Origin: JAICJC01 sp963757605
GTDB lineage: Bacteria > Actinomycetota > Thermoleophilia > Gaiellales > JAICJC01
Reading direction: 5' to 3'
NCBI GenBank assembly: GCA_963757605.1
Contig: CAVWSF010000005.1
Location: 992,001 to 1,056,000 of the forward strand
DNA length: 64,000 nt
Shown: positions 49,338 through 58,452 of the stretch, one piece after another
Layout of the letters: every line of letters starts with the position of its first letter
Position numbering within the stretch: the stretch's first letter is position 1
The notes under the pieces: generated by a model
What the model saw: only the letters and a program-made list of their open reading frames with translations
Told to the model about the DNA's origin: nothing
The model's database searches: none
Made by a program: the position numbers and the translations under genes

Positions 49338-52056
49338 GTGCCGCTACGCATCGATGTGCTCGGAACGCCCCGGATCGAGGTGGACGGCGAGCCGCTGCAG
49401 GTCGACACGCGCAAGGCGGTGGCGCTGCTCGCATATCTGGCCGTGACCGGCGGCCCGCAGGCGCGCGAGCTGCTCGTCGACCTGCTCTGGCCCGACACCG
49501 ATCCGGACCGCGGCCGGGCGGCGCTCCGGCGCACGCTCTCGACGCTCCGCTCGGCGCTGGGCGGGCGCTGGGTGACGGTCAGCCGGGCCGCCGTGGTCCT
49601 CGAGCTCGAGCCGGATGCGGTGGACGTCGCCTGCTTCCGGGCGCTCGCCCGCGCGGCCGGCGACGGGCCGGCGGCGGTGGAGCCGCTCTCGGCCGCGGTT
49701 GCGCTCGCACCGCGACGACCTCATGGCCGGCTTCGGCCTGCGCGACAGCGTCCGTTTCGACGACTGGCAGCGCGATGCGGCCGGGGAGCTGCGCGCCGAG
49801 CTGGAACGTGCGCTCGACCGGCTCGTGGCGGCGCTCGAGGCGAGCGGCCGCCCGGACGACGCGATCCCCCACGCCCGCCGGCGGCTGGCGCTCGACCCGC
49901 TCCACGAGCCCGCGCACCGGACGCTGATCCGCCTCTATGCGGCGAGCGGGCGCCGGTCGGAGGCCCTGACCCAGTACCGCGACTGCGTGCGCGTGCTCGA
50001 CCGCGAGCTCGGCGTGCGGCCGCTGGCCGAGACCACCGAGATCTACAACGCGGTCAACGAGGGCAGGCTGCTCGAGCCGGCGACCGCCGCCGCGCCCGCC
50101 GCGGCGCCGGCGGCCGCTCCGGTCGGCCCGCTCGTCGGGCGCTCCGGCGAGTGGGAGGCGGTCGTGGCCGAGCACGGCGCGTCCGGGCCGGACGGACGGC
50201 TCGTCGTGATCGAGGGCGAGGCGGGCGTCGGCAAGACCCGGCTCGGCGAGGAGCTGGCAACGGCGGTCCGCGGCGGCGGGCACGTGGCGGCGGTCGCCCG
50301 ATCGTACGAGGGCGAGTCCGGCATCGCGTTCGGGCTCGTCGCGGCCGCGATCCGGGCCGCGCTCGACGCCGCCGGCGGCGAGCCGCTGGCGGACGTGCCG
50401 GCGCACTGGCGCGCCGAGGCCGCCCGGCTCGTGCCCGAGATCGGCGGCGGCGAGGCGCCGGCCGGCCCGGACAGCGCCGCCGCCCAGCGGCGGCTCTACG
50501 AGGGTCTGGCCCAGGTCCTGGCGGCGCTCGTCGGCTCCCGGCCGCCGGGGCTGCTCTTCCTCGACGACCTCCAGTTCGCCGACCCGGCGTCGCTCGCGAT
50601 GGTCGGCTACCTCGTCCGCCGCCTGGCCGGGCGACCGATGCTCGTCGTCGCCGCCTGGCGCTCGGAGGAGATCGGCGCCGATCACGCCGTGCTGCGCCGG
50701 TCGGCCGATCGGGTGCTCCGGCTCGGTCGCTTGACCCGCGCCGACGTCGCCGAGCTCGCCGCCGCCGCCGGGATGGCCACCCGGGCGCCCGAGCTCTTCG
50801 ACGAGACGGAGGGGCTGCCGCTCTTCGTCGTCGAGTACCTCGCGGCGCTCCGGGATCCCGCCCAGGACGGCGGCCTGCCGGCGGGCGTGCGCGAGCTGCT
50901 CGCCGCCCGGCTGGACGGGATCGGCGAGGCGTCCTCACAGCTCCTCACCGCCGCAGCCGTGATCGGGCGGACGTTCGACGTCGACACCGTGCGAGCCGCC
51001 GCGGGCAGGGGCGAGGACGAGACCGCGGCCGGCCTGGAGGAGCTCACCAGGCGCGGCCTGCTCGTCGAGCGCGACGCGGGCTACGCCTTCTCGCACGACA
51101 AGCTCCTCGCGGTGGCCTACGAGCGCGCCGGGCTGGCTCGCCGCCGGCTGCTTCACCGGCGCATCGCCGAGACGCTCACGGCCGGTCACGCCGACCCGGC
51201 GCTCGTCGCCCGCCACCTCCTGGCCGCCGGGCTGGAGACGGAGGCGGCCGAGGCCTTCCGGCGGGCGGGCGACCGGGCGCGTAGCGTCTACGCCCACCGG
51301 GAGGCGCTCGACGCCTACCGGTCCGCCATCGCACTGGGACACGATCAGCCGGCGCTCCTGCACGAGGCGATCGGCGACCTGCACACGCTTCAGGGTGAGT
51401 ACTCGGCGGCGCTCTCGGCCTACGAGGCGGCGGCCGCTCTCAGCGAGCCCGGCGTCGTCGCCGGGATCGAGCACAAGCTCGGCAGGGTGCATGACCGCCG
51501 CGGAGATCCCGAGCTCGCCGACCTCCACCTGCTCGAGGCGCTCCGGCTCGGAGGCGAGTCGGCGCGCGTCGAGGCCGACCGTAGCCTCGCCGCTCACCGG
51601 CGGGGCGACAGCGAGGGCGCGGCCGAGCTCGCGCGCCGGTCGCTGGAGCTGGGCGAGGCCGAGGACGACCCGGAGGCCGTTGCCCAGGCATGCAACATCC
51701 TGGGAATGCTCACCGGGTCGCGCGAGCACCTGGAGCGGAGCGTCGGGCTGGCCGAGGCGCTTCCCGACCGCAGCGTGCTCGTCGCTGCGTTGAACAACCT
51801 CGCGCTGGCGTGCGCGCGGTCGGGCGAGACGGAGACGGCCATCGCGCTCACCTCGCGCGCGCTCGAGCTGTGCTCCGAGCAGCGCGACCGCCACCGCGAG
51901 GCCGCGCTCCACAACAACCTGGCGGATCTCTTGCACCGGGCCGGCCGCGAGCCGGAGTCGATGGAGCACCTGAAGCGCGCGGTGACGCTCTTCGCGGAGG
52001 TCGGCGACGGGGAGGCAGCCATGCAGCCCGAGGTCTGGAAGCTGGTCGAGTGGTGA
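49338..52056 (+). pseudogene. SARP/AfsR-like regulator (HTH-BTAD-ATPase-TPR), one frameshift in BTAD
   Basis: GTG 49338 opens VPLRIDVLGTPRIEVDGEPL, a trans_reg_C-type HTH domain (about residues 1-95), and runs into the BTAD up to VEPLSAAVALA. Near 49705 one base is missing, and the frame resumes as HRDDLMAGFGLRDSVRFDDW. It then continues as BTAD (to about 250), an AAA/NB-ARC ATPase (Walker A GEAGVGKT, Walker B GLLFLDDLQ) and TPR repeats to the end. With the base restored it is one protein of about 905 residues. It is divergent from the sensor array, and may regulate it. The break may be a base-call error. Confidence 0.82.
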
Positions 52057-52328
52057 ACGGCTCGCGCGTGCAGCTCCCGCCCGAGGTCGCGCCGCCGTTC
52101 GAGGTCTACGTGAACGGCCTGCTCCAGACAGAGGGCACGGACTTCGTCGTGGAGGGGGGCGAGCTGGTCTTCGCGATGAAGCTCGCGCCGCCGGCCCGCG
52201 ACACCGCCCGAAGCCTCTTCCGCGGCTTCTTCTTCGGGCGCTACAAGCCCGAGCACGTCGTCGACGTCGCCTATCAGGCGGGCGGCCGCGGCCACGTCGT
52301 GAGCGGGCTGCCGATCAGGGATCGGTGA
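52053..52328 (+). CDS. Small unknown beta-rich protein
   Basis: The 91-residue protein starts at GTG 52053, overlapping the regulator stop by 4 bp (GTGA). PPFEVYVNGLLQTEGTDFVV followed by LVFAMKLAPPARD looks like a compact beta-sandwich with a YVNG turn; the rest (FRGFFFGRYKPEHVVDVAYQ) is aromatic-rich. I do not recognise the family. The coupling suggests a link to the SARP-like regulator. Confidence 0.65.
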   Translation: MNGSRVQLPPEVAPPFEVYVNGLLQTEGTDFVVEGGELVFAMKLAPPARDTARSLFRGFFFGRYKPEHVVDVAYQAGGRGHVVSGLPIRDR

Positions 52329-52337
52329 TTTCCCGTC

Positions 52338-52592
52338 TTAGATGATGTGCTTGCCCTGCCAGAGCCACGTCTCGAGGATCGCGAAGAGCGTGATCAGGCA
52401 GACGGCGATGATGTGCCCGCCGCGCGACCGCGGCGACATGAAGTAGCCGAACGTGGCTACGAGCAGCGCGATCACGCCCATGAAGATCGGGCGCGTCCAG
52501 GTGCCGACGACGGCGATCATGATCGCCCCTGCGTTGATGACCGCGACCGCGTCCTCGCGGAAGGACTCCTGCTCGGGCGTGTACTCTCGCAT
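52338..52592 (-). CDS. Small membrane protein, three helices
   Basis: The 84-residue protein from ATG 52592 (MREYTPEQESFREDAVAVIN) has hydrophobic segments at about 20-36, 40-57 and 63-80, ending WLWQGKHII. The frame remains open upstream but those residues lack hydrophobic pattern. Function is unknown. It is divergent from the ybaK-like gene with a 19-bp gap. Confidence 0.65.
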   Translation of the reverse strand: MREYTPEQESFREDAVAVINAGAIMIAVVGTWTRPIFMGVIALLVATFGYFMSPRSRGGHIIAVCLITLFAILETWLWQGKHII

Positions 52593-52611
52593 CGCGGGAG
52601 GATTATGACTG

Positions 52612-53088
52612 ATGGCGGAGACGAGAGGGACCACCGAGCTGCGCCGGGCCGGCGTCGAGCACACGCTCATGCGCTACGCCTACCGCCACGGCGGCGGAGC
52701 CGACCAGGCCGCCGACGACCTTGGAGTCGAGCGGGCGCGGATGTTCAAGAGCCTGGTGGCGCGGGCCGGCGACGACCTCGTGTTCGCGCTCGTCCCGGCG
52801 ACGTCGGAGCTCTCGCCCAAGAAGCTCGCCGCGGCGGCGGGGGTGAAACACGCGGGGATGGCCGACCCGCGCGACGCGGAGCGCGCGACCGGCTACCAGG
52901 TCGGCGGCATGACCCCGCTCGGCTCGCGCAAGCGGCTGGTGGTCTACCTGGACGAGAGCAGCGGCGAGTTCGAGCGCATCTGCCTGAACGCGGGCGGTCG
53001 CGGCCAGATCGTCGAGCTGGGCACGTTGGAGTTGGTGGAGCTCGTCGGCGCCCGGGTCGTGGACCTCGCTGCGGCCGTCAAAGAGTGA
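52612..53088 (+). CDS. YbaK/ProX-type Cys-tRNA(Pro) deacylase
   Basis: The 158-residue protein is of the YbaK/EbsC family, which hydrolyses mischarged Cys-tRNA(Pro). It has RARMFKSLVARAGDDLVFAL, ATSELSPKKLAAAAGVK, GYQVGGMTPLGSRKRLVVYL and a C-terminal VYLDESSGEFERICLNAG. The conserved Lys in MFKSL and the GGMTPLG loop match the active site. ATG 52612 is clear. The end overlaps the GH5 gene by 11 bp, convergent. Confidence 0.9.
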   Translation: MAETRGTTELRRAGVEHTLMRYAYRHGGGADQAADDLGVERARMFKSLVARAGDDLVFALVPATSELSPKKLAAAAGVKHAGMADPRDAERATGYQVGGMTPLGSRKRLVVYLDESSGEFERICLNAGGRGQIVELGTLELVELVGARVVDLAAAVKE

Positions 53089-54850
53089 AGGCGACGGACG
53101 TCGAGGTGAACTCGGTGGCCGTGGTCGCGGTGACGAGCGCCGTGTAGACGCCGTGCGGAGCGGGCTGGCCGTTGTCCAAGAGCTCCCCCCAGCGCTTGAG
53201 GACGAGCCCGGCCGGGTGATCGGCGTTGTCGAGCTTCTTCACGATCGTCCCGGCGGCGTTTCGGATGACGATCTTGATCGCGGCGGCCTTGTTCAGGTCG
53301 AAGCCGACCGTGACCGTCGGCGAGATCGGCGACACCTGGGCGGTCAGGTTCGCGACCGTGAGCACGTTCGGCGTCACCGGGGCGGTCACCAGCGTGCGCG
53401 CGACGGTGTGCCCGGCCGAGCTGCGCGCCCGCACGGCCACCCGCAGCGTGGAGCCGAGGTCGCTCTGCATGACGACGTAGGTGGAAGCGGTGGAGCCGAT
53501 CGCGACCTTGCACGCGAGACCGAGGGCGTTGCAGCGCTGCCACTGGAAGGTGACGGCGGGCGCCGGGACGCCGGCCCACATGCCGGTCGAGGCCGAGAGC
53601 ACCTGGCCGACCTGGGCGAAGCCGCGAACCACGGGCTGGACGTCGGCCGCGGGTGCGATCCCCATCGTCGGCGCGGGCGCCGCGAGCGCGACCGCCAGAT
53701 CGGCGCCGACCGAGTTGAACGACTTCGTGCGCGTGAGGAGCGTGAACGGGTCGGCGCCCTGGCCCAGGTTCCACCGCGCCCACGAGAGCCCGTAGCGGGT
53801 CATCACCGACAGCAGGTGGTGCTGGAAGTCGAGCACGCCGGTGTCGGCCGTCTGCGCGCCCCACTCGCCGATGACGAGCGGGATGCCCAGCGCGCGGGTG
53901 CGGTTCACCCCGGACTGGAGGTTCTGGACGAGCGCGTCCTCTGTCCCGTGGTAGTCGAGGAAGTTCTGGTTGTGGGTGGCATCCCAGGACGGCACCCACC
54001 CCTCCTGGTCGGGCGTGTACCCCGAGCCGTAGAGGCCGTTGTAGTAGTCGTGCAGGTCGAGGACGAGGTTCGTCATCGGCCCGAACTTCGTGAACTCGGC
54101 GTTCACGAGGCCGTTGTCGCCGCCGCCGCGGAGCATGAAGAAGACCGCGCGCTCGGGATCCTTGAGCCGGATCGTGTTCACGATGGGCGCCTCCCAGGCG
54201 ATGACCGCCTGTGTCGAGACGTGGTTCTCGCCCAGGTTCCCGACCATCGGCTCGTTGAAGACCTCGTAGCCGACGACGTTGGCGTGCGAGCTGTAGCGGC
54301 CCACCATCATCCGCGCGAACGCGAGGTAGTCCGCGCGCCCGACGGCGTCGGTCCACCAGTCGCCCATCGCCTCCTTCATGCCGTCGTCGGTCTTCGGGTA
54401 GAGGCCCGGCCGGATGTCGTTGTAGAACCAGCCCGGGATCCCCGTCTCGCCAGAGCCGAAGTACGGCGACCACTTGTACTGGTGGAAGTCGATGAGGACG
54501 TTCACGCCGTGCTCCTCGTACCAGGAGACCTGCGCGTCGAGGCGCCGGAGGTACTCCTCGTTCCACGTGTGCAGGCCGCCCACCGGCGCGGTGTCCTCCA
54601 CCGTGCTCCATGGAGCCAGGATGCGGACGAAGTTCGAGCCCAGGCTGAGCGCCATCCCGTTCGACTGGATGCCGGCGCCGCCCTGCTGGTTCACGCCGCG
54701 CAGGACGACGGGCAGCCCGTTCTGGTCGGTGAAGCCGACACCCTGGACGTGCACCCACGGCGAGACGACGGCCGCGGAAGCGGTGGACGGGACGATGAGC
54801 GATCCGAGCGCGAGCGCGCTCGTGAGAATGAGCGTCCGAAGAGAGAGCAT
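53078..54850 (-). CDS. Secreted glycoside hydrolase family 5 (cellulase-like) with C-terminal Ig-like domains
   Basis: The 590-residue protein has a signal peptide (cleavage near SASA, residue 26) and a GH5 TIM barrel (about 30-360). The acid/base Glu is in YEVFNEPMVGN and the nucleophile Glu in IPLVIGEWGAQ; LRGVNQQGG and LIDFHQYKWSPYFGSG are also typical. The C-terminal 190 residues contain an Ig-like domain (FQWQRCNALG) and a FlgD-like domain ending VYTALVTATTATEFTSTSVA. It probably cuts beta-glucans or mannans in soil polysaccharides. Confidence 0.9.
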   Translation of the reverse strand: MLSLRTLILTSALALGSLIVPSTASAAVVSPWVHVQGVGFTDQNGLPVVLRGVNQQGGAGIQSNGMALSLGSNFVRILAPWSTVEDTAPVGGLHTWNEEYLRRLDAQVSWYEEHGVNVLIDFHQYKWSPYFGSGETGIPGWFYNDIRPGLYPKTDDGMKEAMGDWWTDAVGRADYLAFARMMVGRYSSHANVVGYEVFNEPMVGNLGENHVSTQAVIAWEAPIVNTIRLKDPERAVFFMLRGGGDNGLVNAEFTKFGPMTNLVLDLHDYYNGLYGSGYTPDQEGWVPSWDATHNQNFLDYHGTEDALVQNLQSGVNRTRALGIPLVIGEWGAQTADTGVLDFQHHLLSVMTRYGLSWARWNLGQGADPFTLLTRTKSFNSVGADLAVALAAPAPTMGIAPAADVQPVVRGFAQVGQVLSASTGMWAGVPAPAVTFQWQRCNALGLACKVAIGSTASTYVVMQSDLGSTLRVAVRARSSAGHTVARTLVTAPVTPNVLTVANLTAQVSPISPTVTVGFDLNKAAAIKIVIRNAAGTIVKKLDNADHPAGLVLKRWGELLDNGQPAPHGVYTALVTATTATEFTSTSVAFTL

Positions 54851-54938
54851 CCGACCCCCGGTGGAGTTGCGGTTCGGGTCGGGTATCGGGCGCCGTCACG
54901 CGGCCGGAGCTACTCCATCTGCGGTAATCGCCCTCCCG

Positions 54939-55925
54939 CTATCCGTACCGCTCGCCTGCCACAGCAGACAACTTCTCCATCGAATGCGTGGCCTGGAGCG
55001 TGCGCACGGTGCCGGACTTCGACCGCATCACGAGCGAGGATGTGAGCGCACCGCCGGCGCGGTAGCGGACGCCGCGCAGCAGATCGCCGTCGGTCACGCC
55101 GGTGGCGGCGAAGAAGACGTTCTCGCCGCGGATCAGGTCGTCGGTGGTGAGGACGTGCTCGAGGTCGTAGCCGGCGTCGAGGGCGGCCTGCGCCTCCTCC
55201 TCGTTGCGGGGCCAGAGCCGGCCCTGGAACTGGCCGCCGAGGCACTTGAACGCCGCCGCGGCGAGAACGCCCTCCGGTGTCCCGCCGATCCCCCACAGGA
55301 GATCGATGCCGGTGTCGGGGCTGGCGGCCATCATGGCGCCGGCGACGTCGCCGTGCGGGATGAAGCGGATGCGCGCCCCCGCATCCCGGATGCGCTTCAC
55401 CATCTCATCGTGGCGGGGACGGTCGAGGATCACCACCATGAGGTCGCGCACCCGCCCGCGCCGGGCCCGGGCGACGACCTCGAGCGTCTCCTCGATCGGC
55501 GCGTGCATGTCGAGTTCCTCGTCCACGTCCGCGCCGCAGGCCAGCTTCTCCATGTAGAAGACCGGCCCCGGGTCGAACATCGTGCCCGACTCCGCGGCTG
55601 CGACGACCGCCAGCGCGTTCGGCTGCCCGCGGGCGACGAGCTCCGTGCCCTCGAGCGGGTCGACGGCGACGTCGACGCTCACGCCCGAGCCGGTGCCGAT
55701 GTGCTCGCCGTTGTAGAGCATCGGCGCCTCGTCCTTCTCGCCCTCGCCGATGACGACGACGCCGTCCATCTCGACGGTGGCGAGCATGTGGCGCATGGCG
55801 TCGACGGCGGCCTGATCGGCCGCGATCTTGTCGCCGAACCCGACCCAGCGCGCGGACGCCAGCGCCGCCGCCTCGGTCACGCGGACGAGCTCGAGCGCGA
55901 GGTTGCGATCGGGAGCTTCCGACAT
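54939..55925 (-). CDS. glpX: Class II fructose-1,6-bisphosphatase
   Basis: The 328-residue enzyme dephosphorylates fructose 1,6-bisphosphate in gluconeogenesis. Signatures are VVVIGEGEKDEAPMLYNGEH (metal ligands), VDVAVDPLEGTELVARGQPN and GIDLLWGIGGTPEGVLAAAA. The C-terminal ENVFFAATGVTDGDLLRGVR is also diagnostic. It follows an unknown gene with a 15-bp gap on the same strand. Confidence 0.95.
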   Translation of the reverse strand: MSEAPDRNLALELVRVTEAAALASARWVGFGDKIAADQAAVDAMRHMLATVEMDGVVVIGEGEKDEAPMLYNGEHIGTGSGVSVDVAVDPLEGTELVARGQPNALAVVAAAESGTMFDPGPVFYMEKLACGADVDEELDMHAPIEETLEVVARARRGRVRDLMVVILDRPRHDEMVKRIRDAGARIRFIPHGDVAGAMMAASPDTGIDLLWGIGGTPEGVLAAAAFKCLGGQFQGRLWPRNEEEAQAALDAGYDLEHVLTTDDLIRGENVFFAATGVTDGDLLRGVRYRAGGALTSSLVMRSKSGTVRTLQATHSMEKLSAVAGERYG

Positions 55926-55940
55926 CCCGCGAGAGGATAC

Positions 55941-56564
55941 CTAGACGCGGACGGGGGCGATCTCCTCGATGAGCTCGTACGCGGTGTCGATCCCGACCGA
56001 CGCCAGGAAGGGCGCGATCGAGTCGAGCATGCCCTGGCGGCTCGAGCCGACGGTGTCGCGGAAGGCCTGGATGTCGGCGACGCGGACGATGCCGAGCTGG
56101 ATCGTGTGGTCGGCGTTGGCCGTGTCCTGGAGCAGCATGAACTCGAGCCCGGCGGGCATCCCGCCCATCTGCTCGTTCATCTGCCGCCCAGCCTCCATGT
56201 AGTCGTCGAAGGAGCCCGGCTTCAGCATCCGCTCGGTGAGCAGGACGGCCTTCTGGTTCCCGGTCGCGCCGCCGTCCTCGTGGACGACCACGTCGAAGAG
56301 GCCCGAGACGATCGTCTCGGCGATGTGGGGCGCCATGCGGTCGTGCCGCGCCTGCTCTGACGGCCCGAGGTCGGTCTGGAGGCGGGCCGCCTCGTCGTCG
56401 GAGACGTCGAAGAGGCCGATGACCGTGATCTGGTCGGGGTCGGCCGTGTCGCGCATCAGGTGCGCGCCCTTGAACCCGGCCGGCCACTCGTCCGGCTCCC
56501 ACGCCTTACGGAAGTCGTCGTAATGCCCGGCGTTTAGCCGGCGGGCGGTGAAGACAGCCTTCAT
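55941..56564 (-). CDS. Protein with duplicated ABM/ferredoxin-like domain, unknown function
   Basis: The 207-residue protein consists of two similar halves: KAVFTARRLNAGHYDDFRKA through residue 95, and KAVLLTERMLKPGSFDDYME to the end. Each has a beta-alpha-beta pattern like antibiotic-biosynthesis-monooxygenase-type dimeric barrels, so the protein would be a monomer that mimics a dimer. Substrate is unknown. ATG 56564 is chosen for the GGGGGT purine run before it; ATG 56576 is also possible. Confidence 0.7.
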   Translation of the reverse strand: MKAVFTARRLNAGHYDDFRKAWEPDEWPAGFKGAHLMRDTADPDQITVIGLFDVSDDEAARLQTDLGPSEQARHDRMAPHIAETIVSGLFDVVVHEDGGATGNQKAVLLTERMLKPGSFDDYMEAGRQMNEQMGGMPAGLEFMLLQDTANADHTIQLGIVRVADIQAFRDTVGSSRQGMLDSIAPFLASVGIDTAYELIEEIAPVRV

Positions 56565-56606
56565 CGGGACCCCCAATCGTGGCGATTGCTACGTCTGGAG
56601 CGGACT

Positions 56607-57509
56607 CTACGAACGCGTCAGGCGGTTTGCAAGCCCGCTCACCACCTCTTTTCGCAGGAGCGGCTCGAGCCACCGCTGCGGGATCCCACCGGCCCCGAAG
56701 CGGGCGCCGGCGAGCGCGCCCGCAACGGCCCCGTTCGTGTCCGCGTCGCCGCCCAGGTTGACGGCGAAGACCACGGCCGGCTCGAAGGCGTCATGCCGGA
56801 ACGCAGCCGCGAAGGCGATCCTGAGCGTTGTCATCACGTAGCCGCGCTGCTCCTGGGCGGCGGCAGCGAGCTCGGCCGGGTCGGCAGCCACGGCTGCCTC
56901 GGCCACGCGGGCGACGTCCGAGGTCGACTGCGGCAGGCGCCGTCCCTGGATCAGCGCGGCCGCGGTCAGGTTGAGCCAGGCGCAGGCGTCGCCGGCGAGC
57001 GGGTCGTGGTGGGTGAGGCTCGAGTCCAGGCGCGAGAACCGTTCGATCGCCCCGGGGTCGGCGCGGTAGCGGATCGCGATCGGGACGGTGCGCATCAGCG
57101 AGCCGTTCCCGGCGCTTCTGCCCTCCGCCTCGTGGTGGGCCGCCGCGGCCGCGCGGGCCTCGGCCGGCGAGCGTGATCGCCGGAGCGCGGCGGACACCGT
57201 GGCGCCGATGTCCTTGGGGCGCGAGCGGGCCCAGACCGCATAGCGCCCGAAGACGTCGGCCTCGTCGTAGCCGCTCTGATCGGCCAGGCTCGAGGCGAGC
57301 TCGACCGCCATGGCGGTGTCGTCGGTCCACTCCCCCAGCTCCCACATCGCGGACGCCGCCATGTCTCGCAGCGGGCCGCCGTAGCGGCTCTGGATCTGGT
57401 CGGGATGCAGCCACTCGACGGCGGCCCCCAGCGCGTCTCCGACGGCGAGGCCGAGCATCGCGCCGCGGGCGCGGTCGTGCACCCCGTCCGGGTCGCGCCG
57501 GCGGATCAC
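56607..57509 (-). CDS. ADP-ribosylglycohydrolase (DraG/ARH family)
   Basis: The 300-residue hydrolase removes ADP-ribose from modified targets. It has GAMLGLAVGDALGAAVEWLH, the metal-binding WTDDTAMAVELASSLAD and the C-terminal VNLGGDADTNGAVAGALAGA, which supply the conserved Asp pairs for two Mg2+. GTG 57509 overlaps the nei stop by 4 bp (GTGA). Its place after lhr and nei suggests work on DNA- or repair-linked ADP-ribosylation. Confidence 0.92.
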   Translation of the reverse strand: MIRRRDPDGVHDRARGAMLGLAVGDALGAAVEWLHPDQIQSRYGGPLRDMAASAMWELGEWTDDTAMAVELASSLADQSGYDEADVFGRYAVWARSRPKDIGATVSAALRRSRSPAEARAAAAAHHEAEGRSAGNGSLMRTVPIAIRYRADPGAIERFSRLDSSLTHHDPLAGDACAWLNLTAAALIQGRRLPQSTSDVARVAEAAVAADPAELAAAAQEQRGYVMTTLRIAFAAAFRHDAFEPAVVFAVNLGGDADTNGAVAGALAGARFGAGGIPQRWLEPLLRKEVVSGLANRLTRS

Positions 57510-58183
57510 GCCGCCTGGCACCGCGGGCAGTGGTAGGTGCGGCGGGCGAGCTCGCCCTGGAGCGTGCTTCGGATCGGCGTCCGGCAGCGCGGGCACGGCC
57601 GGCCGGTGCGGCGGTAGACGTTCGCGGGCAGGCGGCCGCCGACGCCCTGGCGGAGCTGTCGGCGCGCGGTCGCGGCGAACTCGAGCAGGCGCCGATCGGA
57701 GAGCGCGGACTCCGGCTCGAACGGGCTCTGGCGCCGCTCCCAGAGCGTCTCGGACTTGACGATGTTCCCGATCCCCGCGAGCACGCGCTGGTCGAGCAGG
57801 AGCTCGCCCACCGGCCGGTCGACGGCCCGCGCCCGGCGCAGGTAGGCGGCCGCGTCGAAGCGGCCGTGGAGCAGGTCGGGCCCGAGCCGGAGCTGCGGCG
57901 GGCGGTTGGCGAGCTCGACCCTGCCGGCGATCACGAGGTCGCCGGCGGCGGTGCGGAGGACATGCCGTCCGCGGCCCTCGCCCGCCGGGCGCAGGCGCAC
58001 GCTCCCGTGCAGGCCGAGGTGCGCGTGCAGGCAGCGCCCGTCCTCGGTGTGGACGAGCAGATGCTTCCCGCGCGCCTCGACGTCCGAGACGACCGCGCCC
58101 TCGAGCGGCCCGGCATCGACCCGCGCGCCGACGAGCGGGCGCAGGCGGCGCGCAGCGCGTTCCAGCGAGTGTCCCTCGGGCAT
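57506..58183 (-). CDS. nei: Endonuclease VIII-like DNA glycosylase (Fpg/Nei family)
   Basis: The 225-residue enzyme begins MPEGHSLERAARRL, with the catalytic Pro2 and Glu3 of Nei-type enzymes. The conserved Lys is in EARGKHLLVH, the H2TH motif is DQRVLAGIGNIVKSETLW and the zinc finger is CPRC...CPRC at the C terminus. It removes oxidised bases. ATG 58183 is fixed by the family N terminus. A family A repeat fills the 266-bp gap to lhr and must contain the nei leader if they share a transcript. Confidence 0.93.
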   Translation of the reverse strand: MPEGHSLERAARRLRPLVGARVDAGPLEGAVVSDVEARGKHLLVHTEDGRCLHAHLGLHGSVRLRPAGEGRGRHVLRTAAGDLVIAGRVELANRPPQLRLGPDLLHGRFDAAAYLRRARAVDRPVGELLLDQRVLAGIGNIVKSETLWERRQSPFEPESALSDRRLLEFAATARRQLRQGVGGRLPANVYRRTGRPCPRCRTPIRSTLQGELARRTYHCPRCQAA

Positions 58184-58195
58184 CGGCGGGGAGCC

Positions 58196-58452
58196 TAGAT
58201 CGTTGATTCCCAATCGGCGGGATGGCCGAGCCGCAAGCCGAAGGCTTGCTGCGGTCATGAGTGACCTGCTACCCAGCAGGTCACTCATGGGCGAGAACCG
58301 AGCAGCGCAAGGACACAGGGGCCCAATATCAGATGATATTGGGCTGACCGAGGACGCCGCGATGCGACGGTTCGCAGCCGCAGCCCCGCCACAGTCGCCA
58401 TCAGTCCCCAGCTGGACGTCCAGGCGCGCGGCAATTGGGAATCAACGATCTA
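58196..58452. repeat. Family A inverted-arm repeat, copy 3 (257 bp)
   Basis: The 21-nt arms (58196-58216 and 58432-58452) have one mismatch. Internal hairpins are GCAAGCC-GAA-GGCTTGC (58233-58249), a perfect 13-bp stem around ACCC (58258-58287) and GCCCAATATC-AGAT-GATATTGGGC (58321-58344). It is very similar to copy 1 throughout and has the same orientation. The last three bases (CTA on plus) are the lhr stop codon on the minus strand, so the repeat ends the lhr gene. Confidence 0.92.
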
